DNA from: Candidatus Altimarinota bacterium
GTDB taxonomy: Bacteria; Patescibacteriota; Gracilibacteria; UBA4473
Assembly (NCBI GenBank): GCA_020631075.1
Contig: JAHDHX010000002.1
Coordinates: 1 to 64,000 of the forward strand
Direction of reading: 5' to 3'
Length of the DNA stretch: 64,000 nt
The number at the start of each line of letters is the position of its first letter. Positions within the stretch are counted from its first letter, which is position 1. Position numbers and translations under genes: made by a program. Below are positions 34,724 through 43,631 of this stretch, in pieces. The notes beneath the pieces were generated by a model. It worked only from the letters and a program-made list of their open reading frames with translations, ran no database searches and was not told where the DNA came from.

Positions 34724-36796
34724 TCAGCGGCGGAGGTTGCGGCGGACGCGCTGGGCGATGTCGGTCTGTCGGTCGCGGTGGACCCGAGCGGAGATAAGCC
34801 CTTTGCGGTAGAAGTCTTCTTCGATGCGGATTTCTTTTTGCAGGCAGGAGTGCTCGGCCATTTGGATTTCGGCCTGATGGGCGACGTCAGCGAAGGCACC
34901 ACGGATGCCTTGGAGCTTGCGTTCGGCGTTGCGGTTCCACTTGCGGTAGCGGTTGATGATTTTCTGGATGATCTTGGCTTCGATGTGGAAATTTTGGTTG
35001 GCGAGGAGCTCGGAGAATTCTTCGATGACGTCGTTGCTGGCGATCTTGCGGGCGCGGTAGTGCTGGAGCCGTTCGCGGATGAGGCGGTCGCGTCGGGCGA
35101 CCCACCAACGGTGCGGGATGCCCCACAGGGTGGTAGGTGCCCACTGACAGGACTGCGGGATGACGGGGGCAAATTTAGCTTTGGACTGGCGCTCTTGTGG
35201 AAGTTCGTCTCTTTCGAGGCGTTCACGCTGGCGGAGGATGCTCTCAACAAGGACGAGGTAGCGTTGCTCGGAGATCTCGTAGCGGTCGAAGAGTTGGCGG
35301 TAGGTTTGGCCCTCGATGCCCAGAGCGTGGTAGGACAGGATTTTTTCGATCTCACGCGTGCCGCGGCGGCTGAGTTTTTCTTGGATTTCACTTAAACGGA
35401 GAACGGCGTCGACTTCTTTTTGCTCGTAGGCGACTTTGAGTTTTTGGTGCACAGGGGTGGGGATGAATTTGCGCTGGTGCATACGGTCGAGCTGGCGCAC
35501 GACGGCTTCGTCGATGAGGATTTCGGCTTCGAGTTGCTGGATGCGCTCCGACAGGGTGAAGTCGGTGATGTGGAGCCTTTTTAGGAGCCACTTCATGGTG
35601 GTGGCGTTGAGGAAGAAGCTGGCGCCGATGACGCCAGTGGTCATGATTTGCAGGGGTTCGGCGAAGGGGTAGGTGTCAGGGATGAGCAAGACGGCGGCGG
35701 CGGACAGCGTGCCGCGCAGGCCGCCCCAGATGATGATGCTCTGGGTGGCCAGCGGGGTGCGGTGGTGAGGGCGACGGAGGCGGTTGCTGACCCCGAAGAC
35801 GCTGAGCACGCTGATGGGGCGGGCGACAAACAGGGTGATGACGATCGAAACGAGCAAGATGGGCCAGTTGCCGAAGAGGTCGATCTGGGCGAGGCGGACG
35901 CCGAGGAGCAAGAAGACGAGGCTGTTGCTGACGAAGCCCATGAAGTCCCAGATGCCGTCAAACTGTTGGCGCTCTTGCTCGTGCAGACGCCGAACGCCGA
36001 CGTTGCCGACGATGATGCCTGCGGCCATGGTGGCGAGAATGCCAGACATATGCAGGAAGCCTTCGGCGAGGATGAAGGTGAGGTGGGCGAGAATGAGACT
36101 GAGGGTGAGCTGGACCCCACGCTGGCCAGTGCGGCTGATGGCGGCGCTGAACAGCCAGCCGAGGATGGCCCCGACGCTGAGGCTCAGGACGATGACGGCG
36201 ATGAGGGCGCCTGCCTGGCCCAGGGCGGTCTGGGGCGTGATGGTCAGGGTGGAGTCGACGTAGAGGCTAATAAGTACGCCGAAGATGACGAGGGCGGTGG
36301 CGTCGTTGATGAGGCTTTCGCCTTCGACGATGGTGGAGAGGCGCTTGGGGACGCGGAGTTCCTTAAAAATGGCGAGGACGGAAACGGGGTCAGTGGCGGA
36401 AATGAGCACGCCGAAGATGAGGGCGGCGCCCCAGTCGAGCTGCAACAAAGTGCTGAGTCCGAGCGCGATGACAAGGGCGGAAAGGCCAAGACCGAGGGTG
36501 GCGAGGAGTGAGACTTCGGGGAGGACGCGCCGAAACTGTCGAAAGTCAAGCTGGTAGGCGGACTCAAAAATGATGGTGGGGAGGAAGACGTAGAAGACGA
36601 GCTCGGGCGAGAAGACAAACTGCAGCTGGTCGATAGCACCAAGGAACTGCAAGCCACCGCCCAGCAGGCCCCCCGCCGCCAGCAGCCCAACCGCGAACGG
36701 AAACCCAGCCCGTCGGCAAAGGTCAGACACGACGACCGCCACGGTGAGGAGGCTGAAGAGGGTCATAGCGCCGCCGAGGAAGGCTGCTTGCTCCAT
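34724..36796 (-). CDS. CPA1-family Na+(K+)/H+ antiporter
   Basis: 690 residues. About twelve membrane segments (1-400) include the diagnostic SATDPVSVLAIFKELRV (ion-binding Asp) and EGESLINDATALVIFG. A large cytosolic C-terminal part (about 415-690) is rich in Arg/Glu helices and may sense pH or bind a regulator. The family exchanges cytosolic Na+ or K+ for protons. The start at 36796 is preceded by a pyrimidine-rich CTTCCCTTCTT. The stop is 28 bases from the convergent phosphoesterase gene. The length is greater than NhaP because of the tail. Confidence 0.87.
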   Translation of the reverse strand: MEQAAFLGGAMTLFSLLTVAVVVSDLCRRAGFPFAVGLLAAGGLLGGGLQFLGAIDQLQFVFSPELVFYVFLPTIIFESAYQLDFRQFRRVLPEVSLLATLGLGLSALVIALGLSTLLQLDWGAALIFGVLISATDPVSVLAIFKELRVPKRLSTIVEGESLINDATALVIFGVLISLYVDSTLTITPQTALGQAGALIAVIVLSLSVGAILGWLFSAAISRTGQRGVQLTLSLILAHLTFILAEGFLHMSGILATMAAGIIVGNVGVRRLHEQERQQFDGIWDFMGFVSNSLVFLLLGVRLAQIDLFGNWPILLVSIVITLFVARPISVLSVFGVSNRLRRPHHRTPLATQSIIIWGGLRGTLSAAAVLLIPDTYPFAEPLQIMTTGVIGASFFLNATTMKWLLKRLHITDFTLSERIQQLEAEILIDEAVVRQLDRMHQRKFIPTPVHQKLKVAYEQKEVDAVLRLSEIQEKLSRRGTREIEKILSYHALGIEGQTYRQLFDRYEISEQRYLVLVESILRQRERLERDELPQERQSKAKFAPVIPQSCQWAPTTLWGIPHRWWVARRDRLIRERLQHYRARKIASNDVIEEFSELLANQNFHIEAKIIQKIINRYRKWNRNAERKLQGIRGAFADVAHQAEIQMAEHSCLQKEIRIEEDFYRKGLISARVHRDRQTDIAQRVRRNLRR

Positions 36797-36879
36797 AAGA
36801 AGGGAAGACTACATATGACGGCTGAGAAAGGAGCCACCAGAATGAAAAAGCGTTTTGGGAACGGGTGCTTGGGCTTCAA

Positions 36880-36924
36880 ATTTTCCGTAGTGAGCGAAAG
36901 CGGTTGGCTTCGCCGGTGGGAAAT
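36880..36924 (+). other. Possible structured leader upstream of carB2
   Basis: ATTTTCC (36880-36886) pairs with GGGAAAT (36918-36924). Inside are two small hairpins, GC-GAAA-GC and GGC-TTC-GCC, giving a possible three-way junction. It lies in the 264-base spacer between the divergent antiporter and carB2 genes, which holds no other gene. No known RNA class was recognised. Confidence 0.35.
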
Positions 36925-37060
36925 GATGGGTGATTTATAGAGGAAAAGGAGAGGTTGGCAATTCTAGATGAAAGGAAAATTAAGGGAAATTGGCTCGCGG
37001 GGGGGGGGAGTTTGGCTTAGGATGCTGCAGATAATTTTACTTCTCTCGCTGCCAAAGTAG

Positions 37061-38623
37061 ATGACAGGGACTGCGCGTACGATCTTGGTGATTGGTTCGG
37101 GGCCGTATTGTATAGGGTCTTCGGTAGAGTTTGACTGGTGCGGGGTGCAGGTGCTGCGGACGCTGCGCCGACTGGGGCACCGAACAATTTTCATTAACTC
37201 GAACCCTGAAACAGTGTCGACGGACTTTGATGAGTGTGATCGGTTGTATTTCGACGAGCTGACAGTGGAGCGGGTGCTGGACGTATTCCACGCGGAGAAA
37301 CCAGATGGGGTGATCATCTCGACTGGGGGGCAGATAGCACAAAACATGGTGCGGGAACTGGAAGCGGCGGGGTTGCCTATCATGGGGACGGCGGTGGACT
37401 CGATAGAGTCGTGCGAAGATCGGGAGCGGTTTAGTGCGCTGTGTGACGAGCTGGGGATAGACCAACCACGTTGGCAGTCATTTGCTGATCAAGCGGAGGC
37501 GTTTGCCTTTGCACGGGAGGTGGGGTACCCCGTGTTGGTGCGGCCGAGCTTTGTGCTGTCGGGGGCGGCGATGGCGGTGGCCAACAGTGAAGAGAGCCTC
37601 AAGGAATACCTCGAAATTGCGGTGGGGTCGACCGATGCGTCGGTGGTGATTTCAAAGTTTGAGCAAAATGCGAAAGAAATCGAGTGTGATGGGGTGGCGC
37701 AAAACGGAGAAATAATCTGTCTGGCGCTGGCGGAGCATATAGAAAATGCGGGGGTGCACTCGGGTGATGCGACGATCGTGCTGCCGCCACAGACGCTTTA
37801 CACTGAAACGGTGCGTCGGGTGCGTGAGATTGCGGCGCAGCTGTGTGCGAAACTGAATATCTCGGGGCCGTTTAATATTCAGTTTTTGGCGCGGTCAAAT
37901 GAAATCAAGGTGATAGAGTGTAATCTGCGGGCGTCACGTTCGTTTCCGTTTGCTTCGAAAGTGTTGGGGCAGAATTTCATCGATATAGCGACGCGGATCA
38001 TGCTGGGGGAAGAACTGGAGCCGCAGATAGTAGACCCAGCGACGATCCGTTCGGTGGGGGTGAAGGCGGCGCAGTTTTCATTCTCACGCCTCAAGGGGGC
38101 TGACCCGATGCTGGGGGTGGAGATGTCCTCAACGGGGGAGGTGGCGTGCTTTGGTGATAGCCTTGAGGAGGCGTTTCTGAAGTCTTTGATCTCGGTGGGG
38201 ATACGCTTGCCTGAGGCGAACACGAAGATCTTGATCACGCTGGGGAAGCTGGAAGATAAGATTGATTTTGTGCCGGTGGCGCAGTCGCTGGTCGAGCAAG
38301 GGTTTAGCCTGGCGGCGACGGAAGGCACGGCGGTGATATTCCGTGAGCATGGGGTAGCGTGTGACACGGTGCACAAACTGTCGAGTGACCAGCACCCGTC
38401 GGTGATAGACCTGATCAACGAAAAGGCGGTGAGTATGGTGATCAACACGCCGAATAAGTTTTCGCATGAGGAGCTGTCAGACGGGTATCGGATCCGTCGG
38501 ACGGCGATCGATAATAACATTCCGCTGCTGACAAACATCCAGCTGGCGAAGCTGTTTTTCCGTAGTTTGAAGAAATTTCCGCGGGCGGAACTGTTGCCAG
38601 TGTTTGCCTATGATGAGCGGTAG
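37061..38623 (+). CDS. carB: Carbamoyl-phosphate synthase large chain, C-terminal half (separate gene)
   Basis: 520 residues equal to the second half of a normal CarB. A carbamate-phosphorylating synthetase unit (about 1-380) begins VIGSGPYCIGSSVEFDW, with NSNPETVSTDFDECDRLYF and the ATP-grasp segment VLVRPSFVLSGAAM. It is followed by the MGS-like allosteric domain (about 390-515, VINTPNK...YRIRRTAIDNNIPLLTN). The start methionine precedes the domain boundary directly, so this is a gene split and not a truncation. Sequence details resemble Bacteroidetes/eukaryote-type enzymes more than the enterobacterial form. The N-terminal half is encoded at 50949-52592 on the other strand. A terminator follows. 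Confidence 0.9.
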   Translation: MTGTARTILVIGSGPYCIGSSVEFDWCGVQVLRTLRRLGHRTIFINSNPETVSTDFDECDRLYFDELTVERVLDVFHAEKPDGVIISTGGQIAQNMVRELEAAGLPIMGTAVDSIESCEDRERFSALCDELGIDQPRWQSFADQAEAFAFAREVGYPVLVRPSFVLSGAAMAVANSEESLKEYLEIAVGSTDASVVISKFEQNAKEIECDGVAQNGEIICLALAEHIENAGVHSGDATIVLPPQTLYTETVRRVREIAAQLCAKLNISGPFNIQFLARSNEIKVIECNLRASRSFPFASKVLGQNFIDIATRIMLGEELEPQIVDPATIRSVGVKAAQFSFSRLKGADPMLGVEMSSTGEVACFGDSLEEAFLKSLISVGIRLPEANTKILITLGKLEDKIDFVPVAQSLVEQGFSLAATEGTAVIFREHGVACDTVHKLSSDQHPSVIDLINEKAVSMVINTPNKFSHEELSDGYRIRRTAIDNNIPLLTNIQLAKLFFRSLKKFPRAELLPVFAYDER

Positions 38624-38647
38624 AAAATTTGTCTTTATTTTGAAGTT

Positions 38648-38680
38648 AAAAAGAGGTTTCAAGCCTCTTTTTTCCTTTTT
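38648..38680. terminator. Terminator between carB2 and aroE
   Basis: AAAAAGAGG-TTTCAAG-CCTCTTTTTT hairpin with a T-run (CCTTTTT) on the plus side and A-rich flank on the other, serving the two convergent genes. Confidence 0.8.
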
Positions 38681-38696
38681 AGTGAACTAGATTGAT

Positions 38697-39494
38697 TTAC
38701 ATGCTCTCATTGAAAAAGGCTTCGCCCATGACCTCGGGGGCGATGGGGACACTGTGCCAGAGAGTGAACTGAGCGACGGCCTGATGCACGAGCATGGTGT
38801 CGCCCGTGAGGGTGACGGCGCCAGCGGTGGCGGCTTCACGTAGGAAGCGGGTTTCGAGGGGGTCGTAGACGATGTCGAAGGCGGTGTGGGTGCGGCGCCA
38901 CCACTGGGCGGGGAGGAGGGAGACGTCGGTGCGGAGGCCGACGGTGGTGGTGTTGATGATGATGTCGTAGTCGGCCGGGTCAGCCAGTGTCAGGTCGGCG
39001 AGGGTGTTGATCCCGAGGTCGGTGCTGAGCTGGCGGGCGCGGTCGAGGCTGCGGTTCCAGATTTTGACTTTGGCTTCGGCGGTGGTGAGAGCGTAGGCCA
39101 CTGCTCGAGCGGCCCCACCCGCGCCGAGCACCAGCACGCGTTTGTCGGTAGGGTCGATGACGCTGCGCAGGGCGGCTAGGGCGCCGAGGCCGTCGGTGTT
39201 GGTGCCTTGGAGACGGCCGTCGTGATTGGTGATGGTGTTGACGGCGCCGATGCGGTCGGCGGCTTCGGTGAGGTCGTCGAGCAGGGGGATAATGGTTTGC
39301 TTGTAGGGTTTGGTGATGGCGGCGCCAGTGTAGTCACGCCGAAAGGGGCCAGTGATGAAGTCGGTGAATTGCTCGGGGGGGAGGTCGATGACTTCGAACT
39401 GACCGTCGAGCTCGAGCTCGGTCATGGCGGCGAGGTGCATCCTCGGGGAGGCGCTGTAGCTGATGTCGTGACCGATGATGGCGAATTTTTTCAT
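38697..39494 (-). CDS. aroE: Shikimate dehydrogenase
   Basis: 265 residues, standard length; reduces 3-dehydroshikimate with NADPH. Seen: the substrate-binding SYSASPRMH near residue 15, the catalytic-lysine region ITKPYKQTI, GAVNTITNHDGRLQGTNTDG (the Asp and Asn contacting shikimate), the dinucleotide loop GAGGAARAV and NRSLDRA. The start MKKFAIIGHDISYSASP at 39494 fits; upstream codons in frame are not family-like. Divergent from the WecA-like gene, 70 bases between starts. With aroC it indicates a shikimate pathway. Confidence 0.92.
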   Translation of the reverse strand: MKKFAIIGHDISYSASPRMHLAAMTELELDGQFEVIDLPPEQFTDFITGPFRRDYTGAAITKPYKQTIIPLLDDLTEAADRIGAVNTITNHDGRLQGTNTDGLGALAALRSVIDPTDKRVLVLGAGGAARAVAYALTTAEAKVKIWNRSLDRARQLSTDLGINTLADLTLADPADYDIIINTTTVGLRTDVSLLPAQWWRRTHTAFDIVYDPLETRFLREAATAGAVTLTGDTMLVHQAVAQFTLWHSVPIAPEVMGEAFFNESM

Positions 39495-39564
39495 GTGGGG
39501 TGATCTTGGCAGATTGGCCGAAAGGTGACAACTGGGCTGGGTTTGATTATTTTGCGGGAGAATT

Positions 39565-40569
39565 ATGACGATCAATCTCTTTTGGCTGGGGCTGTGGCTG
39601 GGGGGGGGGCTGACACTGGCGGCCTTGCGCTGGATGCCGCGGGTGGGTTTGCGGGATTACCCAGAGCGGTATGGGCTGACGCGGGCGCCAGTGGCTTACC
39701 CTCTGGGACTGGTGGCGGTGGGGTTGAGCCTGTGCCTGCCGCTGCTGGATCAGCAATTTTTGCCATTATTCGGGCCGATAGCGGTGCTGACGGTGGTGAA
39801 TTTTATTGATGATCGTCGGCAATTACCTGCCTGGCTGCGGTTGGGGTGCTTTGTGGGGGTCGCGCTCTACACCGTGCTGGGGTTGGGGGTGGTGGTCGGC
39901 ACGGTGGGGCACCCGATGCTGCCGACAAACATAACACTGCCGATGTGGCTGGCGGTGCCGCTGACGGTGGGGTGGATCCTCACTTTGCAGCAGGCGATGA
40001 ACTTTTTTGACGGTTTGTCGGGTCTGTCGGTGGGGCTGAGTGTGACGGGGTTTATACTCTTGGGGATGTTGTCGGTGCTGCGGCCAGAGTTACTCCTTGA
40101 CCCGAGCCACGCACCGCTGACGGGGGTGTACTTTTGGCTGGGGGGGGGGCTGCTGCCTCTGACGGTGGCGTTGCTGTTGCAGCGGGGGGTGCTGGGGGAT
40201 ACGGGGTCGCAGCTGCTGGGGTACTTACTGGCGGTGCTGTCGCTGTGGTCGGGGGCGAAGATCGCAACGACGCTCTTGATCTTGACTTTGCCGTTGCTGG
40301 ATATTGCCTTCACGGTGGGGCGGCGGCTGGCTAGGGGGCAGTCACCTGTGGTGGGGGATTATCAGCATTTTCACCATAACCTCTGGCGACGTTGGGGGCG
40401 GCTGCGGACGGCGTTATTTTTACTCGGGGTGAGCCTGCTGTGTGGGGTGATCGGGGTGCTGGGGACGCGGCCAGTGAAGTTGCTGTGGCTGGGGGTGATG
40501 AGTCTGGGGCTGCTGGGGGTGATGGGGTGGGTGTGGCGTGAAAATGGGGGAGAGAATGGGCATCCTTAG
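39565..40569 (+). CDS. WecA/MraY-family glycosyl-1-phosphate transferase
   Basis: 334 residues with about ten membrane segments. Family motifs: the FIDDRRQLPAW (DD pair, about residue 75), QQAMNFFDGLSGL (about 150), LGDTGSQLLGYLLA (about 215) and a QHFHHNLWRRWG cytoplasmic loop (HxxHHxL-like, about 270). These enzymes put a UDP-sugar phosphate on undecaprenyl phosphate to start surface polysaccharide or teichoic-acid type polymers. The His loop favours the WecA/TagO branch over MraY. It would use the lipid carrier produced through UppS. Confidence 0.87.
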   Translation: MTINLFWLGLWLGGGLTLAALRWMPRVGLRDYPERYGLTRAPVAYPLGLVAVGLSLCLPLLDQQFLPLFGPIAVLTVVNFIDDRRQLPAWLRLGCFVGVALYTVLGLGVVVGTVGHPMLPTNITLPMWLAVPLTVGWILTLQQAMNFFDGLSGLSVGLSVTGFILLGMLSVLRPELLLDPSHAPLTGVYFWLGGGLLPLTVALLLQRGVLGDTGSQLLGYLLAVLSLWSGAKIATTLLILTLPLLDIAFTVGRRLARGQSPVVGDYQHFHHNLWRRWGRLRTALFLLGVSLLCGVIGVLGTRPVKLLWLGVMSLGLLGVMGWVWRENGGENGHP

Positions 40570-40674
40570 TGAGTTTGCAAAAATTGGGAAAGTTGAGCTG
40601 GGGAGGGAAAAGGAGTAGAAGGGGGGTGAATCGGTGTTTTTGTTTGCAGTATTTCTGCTTTGCTTTCCTCCTGT

Positions 40675-42054
40675 ATGCCTGACGCTCGTAATGTGACGTA
40701 TGACTCGAAAATGATGCCGACGGCCAATGAGGCGGAGCGGTCGGTGCTGGGGTGTCTTCTCTTGGATAAAGATGCGTTTTATAAGGTGGGGGATCTGCTG
40801 GAGGTGGATGATTTTTATCATGATCATCACCAGTATGTGTATAGCGCGATCGTGACACTGGCGCAGAAGGCGCAGCCGATAGACATGGTGACGGTGGCGA
40901 CCCAGCTGGAAGCGGACGGGAAGCTGGACCTGGTGGGGGGGCCAGAGCTGTTGGCGGAGGTGCAAAATGAGGTGCCGTTGCCGACGCATATTTTTCAGTA
41001 TGCGCAGCTGGTCAAGCATCGTTCGACTCTGCGGCGGCTGATCAGGGCGGGGACGGAGGTGGCGGAGCTGGGGTACCAGGCGGACAAGCCAGCGGAAGAG
41101 TTGCTGGAGGCAGCTGAAAAACGGATATTTTCGATTTCGCAGACGTTTCTGAAGGATCGGTTTGTGCATTTGAAAGAAATCCTCAATGCGAGCTACGAAA
41201 AGTTTGCGGAAATACACGAAAACCCAGAGCTGGCGACCAAAAACCGCATACCGACGGGGCTGCGTGACCTCGACCAGCGGGTTAATGGTGGTTTTAATCC
41301 TTCGGATCTGGTGATAGTGGCGGCGCGGCCGAGTATGGGGAAGACGGCGCTGGCGCTGGAGTTTGCGCAGCACGCGGCGGTCAACCAAGGGAAGAAGGTG
41401 GGGATTATGTCACTGGAGATGTCGAAAGAGCAGCTGGTGGAAAGGATGTTTTGTGCGCAGCTGGAAATAGACAGTTGGAAGCTGCAGAAGGGGAAGTTGT
41501 CGGAGTCGGATTTTGACCGTATGGGGCCCGTGATGGACCGCATGGGGTCGGCGCCGATATACATAGATGATAGTATGGGAAGCAGTCTGGTGGAATTGCG
41601 CGCGAAAGTGCGACGGCTGCAGATGGAACAGGGGTTGGATATGCTCTTGATTGACTACCTGCAGCTGATGTCGGTGGGGGGGAGTAGTGGGTTTGCGTCG
41701 ACCAATCGGGTGCAGGAGATCTCGGAAATTTCGCGGAGCCTGAAGCAGCTGGCGCGGGAGCTGCACATTCCTGTGGTGGCGCTGTCACAGCTGTCGCGTG
41801 GGGTGGAGGCGCGGGACGACAAACGCCCGAGGCTCAGCGACTTGCGGGACAGTGGGGCGATCGAACAGGATGCCGATGTGGTGATGATGCTGTATCGTGA
41901 TGATTACTATAACCCAGAGTCTGACCAGCAAAATCAACTAGAGGTCAATGTGATCAAACACCGAAACGGGAGTGTGGGCAAAGAGGTGATATTTTTTGAT
42001 CGGGCGCGGATGAAATTTGCTGATCTGGAGAAAGGGATGGTGAATATGTATTAG
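40675..42054 (+). CDS. dnaB: Replicative DNA helicase
   Basis: 459 residues, RecA-fold hexameric helicase. N-terminal primase-binding domain (about 10-115; PTANEAERSVLGCLLLD), linker, then the motor with Walker A ARPSMGKTA (about 215), Walker B LLIDYLQLM (about 320) and the LSRGVEARDDKRPRLSDLRDSG arginine-finger/DNA loop segment. No intein. The start MPDARN at 40675 follows a TTTCCTCCTGT stretch. It begins about 105 bases after the WecA-like gene. Confidence 0.93.
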   Translation: MPDARNVTYDSKMMPTANEAERSVLGCLLLDKDAFYKVGDLLEVDDFYHDHHQYVYSAIVTLAQKAQPIDMVTVATQLEADGKLDLVGGPELLAEVQNEVPLPTHIFQYAQLVKHRSTLRRLIRAGTEVAELGYQADKPAEELLEAAEKRIFSISQTFLKDRFVHLKEILNASYEKFAEIHENPELATKNRIPTGLRDLDQRVNGGFNPSDLVIVAARPSMGKTALALEFAQHAAVNQGKKVGIMSLEMSKEQLVERMFCAQLEIDSWKLQKGKLSESDFDRMGPVMDRMGSAPIYIDDSMGSSLVELRAKVRRLQMEQGLDMLLIDYLQLMSVGGSSGFASTNRVQEISEISRSLKQLARELHIPVVALSQLSRGVEARDDKRPRLSDLRDSGAIEQDADVVMMLYRDDYYNPESDQQNQLEVNVIKHRNGSVGKEVIFFDRARMKFADLEKGMVNMY

Positions 42055-42183
42055 ATCGGGTTGGCGGTGAGGGGGGAGGGGGGTAGAGTGGGGGTGGTTT
42101 TGGGTGGAGGCTGTGTGCTGTGAATGTACTGGAAGCCTTGCCCGAGCTTGTAGAGCTTATACATCTCTCAGCATATCCTCCCC

Positions 42184-43599
42184 ATGGAACTGGAAGTCGT
42201 GATCGGTTTGGAAATCCACGCGCAGCTGTCGACGAAGTCGAAGATGTTTTGTGGGTGTGATAATGATGCCTTTGGTGCGGAGCCCAACACGCGGGTGTGC
42301 CCGATCTGTATGGGGTTCCCAGGGACGCTGCCGGCGGTCAATGCGCAGGCCGTGCAAAAAGGGGCGCGAGCGGCGCTGGTGCTGGGGTGTGAACTCAAGC
42401 CATTTAGTAAGTTTGACCGCAAGAATTACTTTTACCCTGATCTGCCGATGGGGTTTCAGATATCGCAGTATGATCAGCCGATCTCAGAAAATGGGGCGGT
42501 GGAAATAGAGGTGGATGGGGCGACGAAGACGGTGCGGATCACGCGGTTGCACCTCGAAAATGATGCGGGGAAGCTGACCCACACGGCGGGAGGGACGCTG
42601 TGTGACTATAACCGAGCGGGGAGCCCGCTGGCGGAGATAGTGACGGAGCCCGATATGCGGAGCCCAGAGCAGGCGGTGGCGCTGGCGAAGGAAATTCAAA
42701 AGATAGTGCGCTGCACGGATGCGTCGGACGCCGACATGGAAAAGGGGATGATGCGTTTTGACGCTTCGGTGAGTATGCGGCCGCTGGGGGATGAGCAGCT
42801 CTACCCTCGGGCGGAGATAAAGAATTTGAATTCGTTTACTTCGCTGGGGAAGGCGATCAAGTATGAAATCAAGCGGCAACGGAAGCTGTGGGAGGCGGGA
42901 ACGCCCCTTGACCAAGAGCAAACCGTGGGGTGGCTGGACGACGCGGAAAAAACGCAGGTGCTGCGGGACAAAGAGTCGGCCAATGATTATCGGTACTTTC
43001 CTGAGCCCGATTTGCCGCCGATTATATTCACGGAGAATGAAATTGCTGAACTGAAAAAAACGGTGCCTGAGCTGCCGCTGGCGCGGAAGCGGCGGTATGT
43101 GGAAACGCACGGACTGGCCGCGGAAGCGGCGGGAACGCTGGCGGATGACCCGCAGCTGGCGGAGATGTTTGACGAGGCGGCGGCCAAAGCGACCCCGAAA
43201 AAAGTGGCGGGATTGCTGCTCTCAACCGTGCTGGGAGAAACGGGGTGGAAGCAATCGCAGATTACGCCACTGGTGCTGTCACAAACGGTGAAGCTGATGG
43301 AAGGGGGTGAGGTGTCGAGCTCGGGCGGGAAAGAGATAGTGCTGCACGCGATGGTGCACGGGGGGAAAGCGGGAGAAATCATGGAGCAGCTGGGACTGAA
43401 GCAAAACAATGACACGGGGCAGTTGGAAACTTGGGTCAAAGACGTGATAGCGGCCAACCCGCAGTCGGTCGAAGACATCAAGGCGGGGAAGATGAAGGCG
43501 ATGCAGTTCCTGATGGGGCAGGTGATGAAGGTGTCACGCGGGGCGGCGAACCCACCGATGGTGATGGCGATGCTGCGGTCGGAACTGGGGGTGGAGTAG
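42184..43599 (+). CDS. gatB: Asp-tRNA(Asn)/Glu-tRNA(Gln) amidotransferase subunit B
   Basis: 471 residues, full length. GatB activates the carboxyl of mischarged Asp or Glu on tRNA with ATP and receives ammonia from GatA. Seen: VIGLEIHAQLSTKSKMFC at the N-terminus, CPICMGFPGTLPAVN, KNYFYPDLPMGFQISQYD and HLENDAGKL (the kinase core), and the C-terminal helical and YqeY-like tail. The start ATG follows CATATCCTCCCC, pyrimidine-rich. It lies apart from gatA and gatC (53.8-55.6 kb). Confidence 0.94.
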   Translation: MELEVVIGLEIHAQLSTKSKMFCGCDNDAFGAEPNTRVCPICMGFPGTLPAVNAQAVQKGARAALVLGCELKPFSKFDRKNYFYPDLPMGFQISQYDQPISENGAVEIEVDGATKTVRITRLHLENDAGKLTHTAGGTLCDYNRAGSPLAEIVTEPDMRSPEQAVALAKEIQKIVRCTDASDADMEKGMMRFDASVSMRPLGDEQLYPRAEIKNLNSFTSLGKAIKYEIKRQRKLWEAGTPLDQEQTVGWLDDAEKTQVLRDKESANDYRYFPEPDLPPIIFTENEIAELKKTVPELPLARKRRYVETHGLAAEAAGTLADDPQLAEMFDEAAAKATPKKVAGLLLSTVLGETGWKQSQITPLVLSQTVKLMEGGEVSSSGGKEIVLHAMVHGGKAGEIMEQLGLKQNNDTGQLETWVKDVIAANPQSVEDIKAGKMKAMQFLMGQVMKVSRGAANPPMVMAMLRSELGVE

Positions 43600-43631
43600 G
43601 GAGTGTGCGCGGAGAGAAATAATACGCAAAA

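Noticed and set aside
33655-35391. A 578-residue open frame on the minus strand spanning the phosphoesterase and antiporter genes
   Set aside because: It is antisense to NrnA and runs in another frame through the antiporter tail. Its low-complexity Ser/Pro/Arg composition is a product of the strong strand bias.
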